12,664 nt of DNA. Origin: Flavobacteriales bacterium. GTDB taxonomy: Bacteria; Bacteroidota; Bacteroidia; Flavobacteriales_D; Sanyastnellaceae. The position numbers were made by a program, and so were the translations under genes. The DNA lies in assembly GCA_028825055.1 (NCBI GenBank), contig JAPKAW010000034.1, positions 1 to 12,664 on the forward strand. The letters are read 5' to 3'. The notes under the pieces were generated by a model, which was not told where the DNA came from, searched no databases, and was given only the letters and a program-made list of their open reading frames with translations. Below, piece by piece: positions 1 to 7,187 of this stretch (its first letter is position 1; each line of letters begins with the position of its first letter).

Positions 1-1646
1 AACTCAAAGCCCGTTTGCGTCGCGCCCCATCCCGCAAAAGCCGTCAAGACGACCAACACGGCAGAAAGGCGCAGTGGGCGCTGAATAGAGCGGGTGAGCC
101 GCTCTCGATACCGGGATTCGCGGCGCTCAAACCAGCGGTTAAAAGCAGATGTCTTGTTTTCTTCTTGACGCTCTCGGCCTTGCAACAACAAGCCGGCCAT
201 GAGCGGAACCACAGCGATTGAAAACACATAGGACGCCAGCATGCAAGCCGTTACGGTCATGGCCAACGGACCGAACAAGTCCCGCGCGATGCCTGTGAAG
301 AACAAGATGGGAACAAACACAGCCACAATGGCCAAGGTGGACGCTAAGACCGGACCGGCCATGGCTTTTGCGGCCGCTTGGGCTGACTCCATGGAGGAAT
401 CGCCCGCTTGCATGCGGCGCTCGATGTCTTCCAACATCACAATCGCATTGTCTACGAGCAGTCCCAAAGCAAGGGCAATTCCACCCAAGGTGATGCTATT
501 GAGCCCTTGCCCCATCGCATGCAATGCAATCAATGCGGCGATCACGCTCATGGGAACCGACATCACGGCAATCCATGCGAAACGCGCACGGCCTAGAAAT
601 ACGAGTAGAACGAGAGCCACGAGCACAAGTCCGCCCAAACCAGCACCCACCAATCCATTGATCGAACGACGCACATACGAGCTCTGGTCAAAAATGACAT
701 TGAGCTGCACATCATCCGGCAGACGTTCTTTTAGCTTCGGAAGTGCCGCGCGAACGGCTTCGACCGCCTCAATCGTATTGCTTCCGGATCGCTTGAAGAT
801 GGGCAAGTAGACTTGATTTTTGCCGTCGACGCGGACAATGTTGGTTTGGATGGCCGCCGCATCAGCTGCAAAACCGATGTCCTTGACTTGGATTGCCCGG
901 CCGTCCTTGACCGAAAGGACAATATCGTTGAAGTCTTCGACTTCTTTGATCATTCCTTGCGCATCGATGCTGTAGTTGATGTCGCCAATTTCTGCGATGC
1001 CACTCGGGATCATCGTCGTGTTGCGCTTGATCGCGTCGTTGACTTCGGTCTGCGTGAGGCCATACGCTTCCAGCATCACCGGGTCAACGTAGATGTGGAT
1101 GCGGCGCTTGGTTCCACCATAAGCAGCCGGCGCGATGATGCCTTTGACTCCGCTGAGCATCTGCCGCAGAGCGTAGTAGGCGACATCGTACAATTCCTTT
1201 CCGGACTTCTCATCGCTCGAGGCGGTGAGCAACATGAGCGGTGTCGACGCGGTCGGGTCAAACGGCTGCACCATCGGAGGTAAAGTCCCCGGCGGCTGGT
1301 AATACATATCACTCATGGCATACGCCGAGGTATTGGCCATGGCTTCCGCCGGATCGATGTCCTCCCGGTAGTGGTTGGTAACAATACTCACCCCCATCAA
1401 ACTCTTAGATTCCTGCTTCAGTATCCCGTTGGACTGCCCGGTCCAACGTTCCATCCTACTGGTGATGTCCTTCTCCACCACCTCGGTGGGCATGCCGGGG
1501 TACAATGTCAAAATCTGCATGGCAGACTTGCGGAATGCCGGCAAAATATCCACCTGCATCCGCGGCACGACCACAGTACCCAAGATGACCAACGCGAGCA
1601 GCGCAACCGCTACGAAAAAAGGATTCTTAAAGGGACCTTGGATCAT
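1..1646 (-). CDS. RND-superfamily efflux transporter (AcrB/CzcA type), N-terminal 548 codons
   Basis: Inner-membrane proton-driven RND pump subunit, cut by the left window edge (548 codons present of a usual 1000-1050). I translated the minus strand by hand. Residues about 10-30 form TM1 (start MIQGPFKNPF, then VAVALLALVILG). A periplasmic porter segment follows, with VDILPAF near residue 35 and PGMPTEVVEKDI. At about 335-355 comes TM2 (GLVGAGLGGLVLVALVLVFLG), then TM3, and the TM4 motif GLLVDNAIVMLEDIERR with D399-N400 where AcrB has D407-D408. The VDN variant is normal in many RND pumps. The ATG at 1646 gives TM1 at the expected distance. An in-frame TGA at 1701-1703 limits any longer form, and a TTG at 1685 is the only other likely start. 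No membrane-fusion protein gene lies upstream; the gene on that side is divergent. Substrate unknown. Family call is sure, subfamily is not. Confidence 0.93.
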   Translation of the reverse strand, partial: MIQGPFKNPFFVAVALLALVILGTVVVPRMQVDILPAFRKSAMQILTLYPGMPTEVVEKDITSRMERWTGQSNGILKQESKSLMGVSIVTNHYREDIDPAEAMANTSAYAMSDMYYQPPGTLPPMVQPFDPTASTPLMLLTASSDEKSGKELYDVAYYALRQMLSGVKGIIAPAAYGGTKRRIHIYVDPVMLEAYGLTQTEVNDAIKRNTTMIPSGIAEIGDINYSIDAQGMIKEVEDFNDIVLSVKDGRAIQVKDIGFAADAAAIQTNIVRVDGKNQVYLPIFKRSGSNTIEAVEAVRAALPKLKERLPDDVQLNVIFDQSSYVRRSINGLVGAGLGGLVLVALVLLVFLGRARFAWIAVMSVPMSVIAALIALHAMGQGLNSITLGGIALALGLLVDNAIVMLEDIERRMQAGDSSMESAQAAAKAMAGPVLASTLAIVAVFVPILFFTGIARDLFGPLAMTVTACMLASYVFSIAVVPLMAGLLLQGRERQEENKTSAFNRWFERRESRYRERLTRSIQRPLRLSAVLVVLTAFAGWGATQTGFE

Positions 1647-1703
1647 GCCTCTAAGGTCGGACGCGGAGCCAGGCGAATCGCGCAAAAACCCAGCAGTTAC
1701 TCA

Positions 1704-1734
1704 CAAATCATTCCACGAATGAGCTGCTTCCAAA
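1704..1734 (-). promoter_or_regulatory. Candidate Bacteroidota-type promoter of the RND gene
   Basis: On the minus strand, TTTG (1734-1731) is followed after exactly 19 nt by ATGATTTG (1711-1704). This fits the Bacteroidota consensus TTTG-N19-TAnnTTTG except for the first two bases of the -7 box. Transcription would begin near 1697, leaving a leader of about 50 nt before the ATG at 1646. Pattern match only. Confidence 0.4.
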
Positions 1735-1796
1735 ATGAGCTGTTGGCTGCAGCATAGGGATTAACATCACTGCCGCCGAACTGCGGCTTTTGCGCT

Positions 1797-1804
1797 TACG
1801 TTTG
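1797..1804 (+). promoter_or_regulatory. Candidate -7 box for the ABA4-like gene
   Basis: TACGTTTG is an exact match to the Bacteroidota -7 consensus TAnnTTTG and ends 19 nt before the ATG at 1824. I see no TTG at the expected upstream distance, so only half of the promoter is supported. A short GC hairpin (GCCGC at 1772-1776, GCGGC at 1783-1787) sits just upstream. Confidence 0.35.
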
Positions 1805-1823
1805 TTCTTCAAAACAGCTCAAT

Positions 1824-2264
1824 ATGGATTTTTACGTGATTTTATTTGTTCTCTCTACGCTTTGGGTGGGTCCATTTTGGTTTGCCATGCTCCTTCAGCC
1901 GGAAACCGCGAAAACGAAACAGTTGCTCGATGGCCCCTGGTTCTTCATCGGCCCCATCGCGATTTGGTTTCTCGTCATGGGCCTGAACCCACAAGGCCTC
2001 GCGGATTTCATGAACTGCGGATCTCACCCCGATGGTTTTTTGGCAGGGTTGGCCGAGGGGATGGGAACAAAGGCGGGAATCACTGCACTGTGGGCGCACG
2101 TGGTAGCCGGCGATATTGCTGTGACTCGGTGGATTTGGCAGGACAGTTTAAAGCGACAGGGACGGCTATGGGCAACACGAATCGCCGTCTTTTTTGGTAT
2201 AATGATGATGCCTTTGGGGCTGGCTATCCACTTGGCAATCAGAGGCCAAAAGCCCCGCGATTGA
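1824..2264 (+). CDS. ABA4-like (DUF4281) integral membrane protein
   Basis: A 146-residue hydrophobic protein with four likely membrane helices, at about residues 1-22, 38-55, 85-103 and 118-139. The family signature is visible: an early segment with MLLQPETAKTKQLLDGPWF, then WAHVVAGDIAVTRWIWQD (residues 90-107) with the conserved W-x-H and D-x-x-V-x-R-W-I pattern, then MPLGLAIHLAIR before a short polar tail. The family is named after plant ABA4, required for neoxanthin formation; the bacterial members have no settled function, so a role in carotenoid or lipid chemistry is only a possibility. Length is typical. The gene stands alone, divergent from the RND gene and convergent with the lipoprotein gene, with only 20 bp to the latter's stop. 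No carotenoid genes are in the window. Confidence 0.8.
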   Translation: MDFYVILFVLSTLWVGPFWFAMLLQPETAKTKQLLDGPWFFIGPIAIWFLVMGLNPQGLADFMNCGSHPDGFLAGLAEGMGTKAGITALWAHVVAGDIAVTRWIWQDSLKRQGRLWATRIAVFFGIMMMPLGLAIHLAIRGQKPRD

Positions 2265-2284
2265 CCTCTATGCATACAGCGTTT

Positions 2285-2689
2285 TCAATCCCTTCGAATC
2301 CAAACGCAGTTTCTAAAAACACCATTGCACTTCTCTTTGATTCGATTGCCTACCACCCTGTATTCGGTCTGCTGCATGGTGCCTAGAATTGGAGTGTACT
2401 GAAATGACGCGCTGTCCGGGTAGAGTAAGACTGTAATGGTCGTGTCTACATGTAAAAAGTTGTACGTCCCAGAATGTGCTTCACCATTCTGAAATTCAAA
2501 CGTGTAATATCCTGGGATTCCGTCGGTGACATCCGCGTCCTCAAACACCATCAATTCCGGTCCGTTTTCCTCGCAATTCGAACATCCGCTATCAACGTCA
2601 ATGTCATACGTTCCGAGGATTTTCTCTTGGATCGGCTTGCACCCAACCAGGGCAAGAGAGCAACTCAAAAAAACGATTACGGATTTCAT
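2285..2689 (-). CDS. Small predicted lipoprotein, function unknown
   Basis: A 134-residue protein starting at the ATG at 2689; an in-frame TTG three codons earlier is less likely. The N-terminus MKSVIVFLSCSLALVGC is a signal peptide with lipobox L-V-G-C at residues 14-17, so Cys17 would be lipidated and the protein anchored in the envelope. The mature part is small and beta-rich in appearance: GTYDIDV early, then PGYYTFEFQNG, SGTYNF and TTITVLLYP, as in lipocalin-like or immunoglobulin-like folds, but no family is recognised. It has two cysteine pairs (C36/C39 in SGCSNC, C121/C128 near the end) that could form disulfides. The gene lies downstream of a strong terminator (2767-2802), so it is probably transcribed on its own. 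Confidence 0.75.
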   Translation of the reverse strand: MKSVIVFLSCSLALVGCKPIQEKILGTYDIDVDSGCSNCEENGPELMVFEDADVTDGIPGYYTFEFQNGEAHSGTYNFLHVDTTITVLLYPDSASFQYTPILGTMQQTEYRVVGNRIKEKCNGVFRNCVWIRRD

Positions 2690-2762
2690 ATCCCACAATA
2701 TCGGGAACTCTCAGCGAAACGGGCTCACCCTCATCTATCAGTCAATAAATTACAAGCGAGTA

Positions 2763-2810
2763 AACCAAAAACGGGAGACCGCATTGCTGCAATCTCCCGT
2801 TTGGTGCCCG
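2763..2810 (-). repeat. 48-nt direct repeat, copy A (tRNA-end/terminator cassette without a tRNA)
   Basis: Matches 7188-7235 at 45 of 48 positions in the same orientation; the differences are at 2785, 2800 and 2806. Similarity stops abruptly at both ends. The right end of this copy reads, on the minus strand, CGGGCACCA, like the last bases of tRNA-Leu (CGGGTACCA in copy B), but no cloverleaf precedes it here. Confidence 0.85.
2767..2802 (-). terminator. Intrinsic terminator of the giant surface-protein gene
   Basis: On the minus strand, AAACGGGAGATTGCA (2802-2788), tetraloop GCAA, then TGCGGTCTCCCGTTT (2783-2769) form a 15-bp stem including two U-G wobbles, running into five T (2771-2767). 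The wobbles become A-C mismatches on the plus strand, so the minus strand is the functional one. It lies 51 nt past the stop of the giant gene. Confidence 0.85.
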
Positions 2811-2853
2811 AATATCACTCATTACTCATTTTTTCAAGAGTTCAAAGCAGGGT

Positions 2854-5800
2854 CTATTTTTGACGGCCCCGGCAGTACATAGAAGCCGCCGGTGAAACCT
2901 CGTACATGACTTTTTCACAATCTGAAACAATCTGATTTATGAATGCTAATTCAGCTGCAGACCCTGGGGGATACTTCTCCAAAAATGCGGCGACCATTCT
3001 TGTGTCAGGTGTTTTCTTTAATGCATTTCTCAAATTCTCCTGTAATCGTGAAGTATCCATATAATGGTCAAAAATAGCCATCGTGATTTTGGCGTTGGCC
3101 TCCACTAAAGGCTGAGACACATGACTTACACCAATCAGTCCCAAAATCGCTTCATTCAAAGTTTGACCCTGCTCGAGCGAAGCCAAAAACTCGTCTGCAC
3201 CCTCGGTTAGAAGACCTCCATATTCCTCCATACAAAGCTCATATTCTTGAGCGGTTACCTCATGTCCATCTTGATTCATCTCATTGACATATGACTCAAT
3301 CAGCACCAGAGTTTCCTCCATCGAAAGGGACGTATGAGAGGTTTCCTGTGGTTGCTCTTTAATCGATGAAAATGCAGGCTTCTCGAGACCATTGTTGTTT
3401 TGCAGCTCGCTTGCGTGAGGTTTACCGGTCATGAATTCTGTTTTATCTCGATTTCTGAAAAACCGCTTGGTTCTCTTTGATTTACCATCCTTTTCATCCA
3501 ACGCAGCGAACATCAAATCCAATTGCTGCGCGAAACCTTCTTCAAGGCTGTCCAGCCTTGTATCAATCTGATCGACTAGATTTCTTAATCCATTGGTCTC
3601 AAGTCCAATTGATGCATTCACGATATTGTAAACATCATTCGTTCCATCTTCCCAAGCCACAGCAACAATTTCAGGAATTTGCGAAAATGAAATCCTATCT
3701 GGGTCAACAGCAACACCCGAGCCATCGTGTTCCCCTGAAGGAATGATATAGTCCCCTTTCTTTACATTTCCTACAACACGAACGGGAACCTGCCCCATGA
3801 ACGCGACTTTCTCGAAGTTGACCTCATTTGCTTTACCCGGATCATTCCCCAAAACAATTGGACTTGTGGAAATAACTAGATTATGGTCTGAATGATCCGT
3901 ACCATAGGACAACCTTCCCGACTTAACACCCACGATCTCTCCCGGCAGGTAATCCTCTCGATAATTTTCTTTTTCAATCCACTCCGCATAATCCGCGGCT
4001 CCAGATTTATACGCTACTCCTATTCGATTAAAGTAAAAGGCTTGCCCTGCCGCTGCCGCACCAGTGTAAACACCTAAAGCAATATACGCGCCTGTCAGAT
4101 TCGCTGTGGTCATACCTATGAATCCACCTGAAACCCCCGCTTTGATCGCTTCTGCGATAGGTTCGGCAACATCAACATCCACAAACCCAACCCCAGGAAT
4201 ACCTTCTGATATTCCCTTACCAGCTGATGAAGCAACAGCCTTGATGGTAACGGCCAAATCAAATTTTATGACTCCGATATCAATAAGAGATGAAGCAATC
4301 CCTGCAGCTCCATCACTGGCTATACTGGTGTAATCTGGATTGGAAAATACTTGACCGGGCTGTTCCCCTTCAATTGCCCCTACAACATATCCCTCTTTGT
4401 CGACAAAAGTGAGGAAATCATTTCCATTTCCAGGATTACTTTGATCAACTCGAATGGCTATACCATTCGAGTTTCCTGCTCCTTTCCCATCGACCACCAT
4501 GCCGTAATGCTGGACTTGACCATATGTGATATCTGAATCTGGCGATGAGACGTTGGGCCTATGCTTAATCTCTAAATTAGTTGCTTCTTTACCAATATGA
4601 AAGGACGTCGCTTCAGAGGTAAACGAAGCGCCTTTCAGCCATGTATTGCCCCCTACCTCTAAATTATAGCCTACCGTTGCATGTTTTGTAATATCGGCAG
4701 ACCCTGTCATTGTAAGGTCTCCCGCAATTGACTGATTGCCTGTAAGAGTAAACGGCCCCTTCATGGAAATTCCTTCTGGTCTTACGGTTAGCTGATCACC
4801 AAATGTTACATTTCTCCCCACCGTAAAATCATGCGCAACAGAGGCATTATGACCTGCAGTCAAATCTTCTCTAAAATAACCCTGATCGGATTCAATCCAG
4901 CCATACCCTTCAACATCCGAGTGCATTTTCACCCCATGTCTGCGGCCCAACACGATAGCATTCGTAACGGTCAATGAATCATGTAAAAAGACATTTTCTG
5001 TCACATCAAGCGTTGAATCAAGTCGCGTTTTACCCCCCACAACCAATCTACCGGCAACCGCCAGTTCTTTGGTCTCAAGACCTCCATTGGCAAAAGTTGT
5101 CCCCTCAATAGTGGCAGTCCCTTGTACAAATAAATCTCCCATTACACTGAGGTTCGAATCGGTCCGTACAATCCCAGAAAAAACAGATTCACCATTGACA
5201 TACAAATTGCCTTTATTCAAAATTTGTTTTTCAATGGTTAGGCTATCTGAGGAACCTAGGAGACTTCCGTCATCCAGATTCCTTGACATCCGAGAATGAA
5301 GGGTGTCAATGTTCGCCATCCACCTTTCAAGTTCGAATGGGTTTTGCTCAACAACCATACTAGATCCAACCTGAAATCTAGAAGTAACTCCTGGCTGAAT
5401 AGTCACCACGGCAACAGATTCGATAACACAACCCCCCAATCCATCGGAGCCATTTGTGCATTCTCCATCGCAGTTTTTGCCCGGATCGGGATAATTCTGC
5501 ACGCCAGTCGTTCCATCGCAATCGCATGCTGATGCATTTAAAGGCTTACAACCACATTCGAATATCGCCCCCGGCCCTCCGCAAACACCACACGCATCCA
5601 CTTGCTCCCCCGGAACTAAACAGAGGTCGACGTTATCGCAAATTCCATCTCCGTCAACATCCGCTTGGCACTTACCTCCACAAACCCCCAATGCATCGAG
5701 TGAGTCACCATAGCAGTTGCAATGTGTTGGACCAATCGATCCTTCACCACCACAAACATTGCATTCGTCCAAATAATCGCATTGTGCTTCGTCATGGAAC

Positions 5801-6954
5801 GTTGCGGTGGCAATGAAAGTACAGCTCTCTCCGTCGGTACAACCCACGACCTCTTCGCTATCACAGAGTCCGTTTCCGTTCACGTCAGCCTGTGTGCTAT
5901 CGCAATTGCAATAGCCCTCAGGAAATCCTGGACCACCGCAATTATCGCACTCATCAAACTCATGACAATCCCCTTCCATATTTGCCGTGGCATCAAAATT
6001 GCAGGCATTGGAATTCATGCATCCCGTAATTTCCGAATCGTCGCAAATGCCATTATCATCCGCATCTACTTCGCAAAAAAGCGGATCACTCTCCGGCAGA
6101 CACTGACCAATTACGTCAAGCAATGCACCATCGCAATCACAATCAGTCTCTGGCAAATCGACAGCTAAAGCTCCTGAACAGCCACATGTACCCGGAGGAA
6201 CACAAATTGGATCTTCACTTGACGTATCAACTGTTGCCAATGCATTGTAATTGCATGCATCCTCATTCATACAGCCCTCTACATCATCGACATCGCATGT
6301 GCCATTTCCATCTAAATCTCCATTAATTACCCAATAGTCTGGATGAGTCGCATAAGCAACACCCTCAGAATCGGTAGGAATTGTTATCGAGCCATCATTA
6401 TTATTAATACCACAATAATCACAAGCTCCATCCAAATAAACACAAGGCGACTCACTCCCTGAAAACATCCACTCAATATTTGCATCAGGATCGAAATTAC
6501 AAGCTGTGGCATCCATACACCCAATGATCTCCGCCTCATCACAAATTCCATTGTCATTGATGTCGTTATCTTCGAGTACACCTTTACCATCGCCGTGAGG
6601 CGCAGCACCAATCGTCTGGGAACACACCCAACATCCAGCTCCGTTTCCGTTAGCGTTGTCACCTACTAATACCGTGTGCTCGAAAAAGCAGTTGTGTTGT
6701 TCGTTTGCTGAAGAATTGTAATTACAAGCTGTAGTCTCCATGCATCCGATTACGGTTTGAATACACGCGCCCCCAGCATTGTAGATCCTACCTTCACCGC
6801 ATGAATCACCCGTGTACTTACAATTGGAGTTTACAGTGAACCCTCCGGCAATATAATTGTGAGCGTCAGGATCGTTGCAACCGTAAGTTGTTTGCGCTGA
6901 CACACTTAGAGAACCAAACAAAACCACAAACAACAACGTTAATAAATTCTTCAT
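2854..6954 (-). CDS. Giant exported mosaic protein: Cys/Ca-repeat head, tail-spike-like stalk, peptidase G2-like domain
   Basis: 1366 residues from ATG 6954. Residues 1-20 are a signal peptide (MKNLLTLLFVVLFG, cleavage likely at SVSA-Q). Residues 25-510 are cysteine-rich: six GC-M-x-x-x-AC-N-[YF]-N type modules (starting at 25, 70, 145, 227, 311, 371), five acidic D-x-D/N-x-NG-x-CD sites resembling thrombospondin type-3 calcium loops (about 130, 212, 297, 357, 431), and C-x-x-CGG knots. Residues 580-800 are short beta repeats (LYVNGESVFSG, GDLFVQGTATIEG, GRLVVGGKTRLDS), like phage tail-spike shafts. Residues 880-980 are hydrophobic and Gly/Ala-rich. Residues 981-1100 (GAADYAEWIE, PGEIVGVK, VISTSPIVLGN, VAFMGQVPVRV, KKGDYIIPSG) resemble peptidase G2 / intramolecular-chaperone autocleavage domains. 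A coiled coil (1121-1155), a basic patch and an unrecognised helical end follow. I see no type IX sorting domain. Probably a trimeric surface fibre or adhesin; the role is inferred. Base composition is visibly more A+T-rich than the flanks. Confidence 0.88.
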   Translation of the reverse strand: MKNLLTLLFVVLFGSLSVSAQTTYGCNDPDAHNYIAGGFTVNSNCKYTGDSCGEGRIYNAGGACIQTVIGCMETTACNYNSSANEQHNCFFEHTVLVGDNANGNGAGCWVCSQTIGAAPHGDGKGVLEDNDINDNGICDEAEIIGCMDATACNFDPDANIEWMFSGSESPCVYLDGACDYCGINNNDGSITIPTDSEGVAYATHPDYWVINGDLDGNGTCDVDDVEGCMNEDACNYNALATVDTSSEDPICVPPGTCGCSGALAVDLPETDCDCDGALLDVIGQCLPESDPLFCEVDADDNGICDDSEITGCMNSNACNFDATANMEGDCHEFDECDNCGGPGFPEGYCNCDSTQADVNGNGLCDSEEVVGCTDGESCTFIATATFHDEAQCDYLDECNVCGGEGSIGPTHCNCYGDSLDALGVCGGKCQADVDGDGICDNVDLCLVPGEQVDACGVCGGPGAIFECGCKPLNASACDCDGTTGVQNYPDPGKNCDGECTNGSDGLGGCVIESVAVVTIQPGVTSRFQVGSSMVVEQNPFELERWMANIDTLHSRMSRNLDDGSLLGSSDSLTIEKQILNKGNLYVNGESVFSGIVRTDSNLSVMGDLFVQGTATIEGTTFANGGLETKELAVAGRLVVGGKTRLDSTLDVTENVFLHDSLTVTNAIVLGRRHGVKMHSDVEGYGWIESDQGYFREDLTAGHNASVAHDFTVGRNVTFGDQLTVRPEGISMKGPFTLTGNQSIAGDLTMTGSADITKHATVGYNLEVGGNTWLKGASFTSEATSFHIGKEATNLEIKHRPNVSSPDSDITYGQVQHYGMVVDGKGAGNSNGIAIRVDQSNPGNGNDFLTFVDKEGYVVGAIEGEQPGQVFSNPDYTSIASDGAAGIASSLIDIGVIKFDLAVTIKAVASSAGKGISEGIPGVGFVDVDVAEPIAEAIKAGVSGGFIGMTTANLTGAYIALGVYTGAAAAGQAFYFNRIGVAYKSGAADYAEWIEKENYREDYLPGEIVGVKSGRLSYGTDHSDHNLVISTSPIVLGNDPGKANEVNFEKVAFMGQVPVRVVGNVKKGDYIIPSGEHDGSGVAVDPDRISFSQIPEIVAVAWEDGTNDVYNIVNASIGLETNGLRNLVDQIDTRLDSLEEGFAQQLDLMFAALDEKDGKSKRTKRFFRNRDKTEFMTGKPHASELQNNNGLEKPAFSSIKEQPQETSHTSLSMEETLVLIESYVNEMNQDGHEVTAQEYELCMEEYGGLLTEGADEFLASLEQGQTLNEAILGLIGVSHVSQPLVEANAKITMAIFDHYMDTSRLQENLRNALKKTPDTRMVAAFLEKYPPGSAAELAFINQIVSDCEKVMYEVSPAASMYCRGRQK
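3640..4014 (-). other. Peptidase G2-like / intramolecular chaperone domain within the giant protein
   Basis: Residues 981-1105. The block opens with SGAADYAEWIE, matching the G-A-D-Y-A-E-[YW] core seen in phage neck-appendage and tail-spike C-terminal domains, and continues with PGEIVGVKSG, VISTSPIVLGN, EKVAFMGQVPVRV and VKKGDYIIPSG, which follow the same order as in that family. Family members are known to assist trimer folding and then self-cleave. Acidic D988, E991 and E994 are candidates for catalysis. Whether this copy cleaves itself cannot be told from sequence. Confidence 0.6.
5428..6882 (-). repeat. Coding repeat array: Cys modules alternating with Ca-site-like loops
   Basis: Encodes residues 25-509 of the giant protein. 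The unit is roughly: GC-M-x-x-x-AC-N-[YF]-N-x-x-A, a variable loop with paired cysteines (DECDNCGG, DECNVCGG, DACGVCGG), then an acidic D-x-N-G-x-C-D loop. Spacing between successive GC-M starts is 45, 75, 82, 84 and 60 residues. The first and last GC modules are degenerate (GCNDPDAHNY; GCTDGESCTF). Confidence 0.8.
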
Positions 6955-6973
6955 AGAGACATTTGATTAATCA

Positions 6974-7006
6974 CTAAAGATAGCCTATTTAGCTATAATT
7001 TACAAC
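6974..7006 (-). promoter_or_regulatory. Candidate Bacteroidota-type promoter of the giant gene
   Basis: On the minus strand, GTTG (7006-7003) is followed after 20 nt by TATCTTTA (6982-6975), seven of eight positions of TAnnTTTG. Transcription would start near 6968, giving a very short leader before the ATG at 6954. Together with the terminator at 2767-2802 this makes the gene a single-gene transcript. Confidence 0.45.
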
Positions 7007-7187
7007 GTTTTGACGATGTTTTGTGGGTTTCATGGCTCCATTGTATTGAGTGATTCGGTGAAACGCCCCATGCTGATTTTATGGATTTACGCAAATGACA
7101 ACCTGGAAGCTGTGCTTCAACACAAGGGGCTGAATGATGATGCCACGAATTCCCCTTTTTTTCTAAGACGCCGCAGGAGGTTGAAAA

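Noticed and set aside
241..1283. Plus-strand open frames at 241-810 and 813-1283
   Set aside because: They are antisense to the continuous RND reading frame on the minus strand, have no recognisable domains, and their composition is explained by that gene.
1772..1791. Plus-strand terminator: GCCGC/GCGGC hairpin followed by TTTT
   Set aside because: The stem has only 5 bp and no plus-strand gene ends upstream of it; it lies in a divergent gap just before the ABA4-like start, so termination there makes little sense.
2803..2890. A degraded tRNA gene upstream of copy A
   Set aside because: Only CGGGCACCA resembles a tRNA end. No T-arm, anticodon arm or acceptor 5' strand is present, and the region soon enters the giant gene's coding sequence.
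2854..6954. Giant protein as a phage structural gene (prophage)
   Set aside because: It has a signal peptide and exported Cys/Ca repeats, and no phage genes lie on either side.
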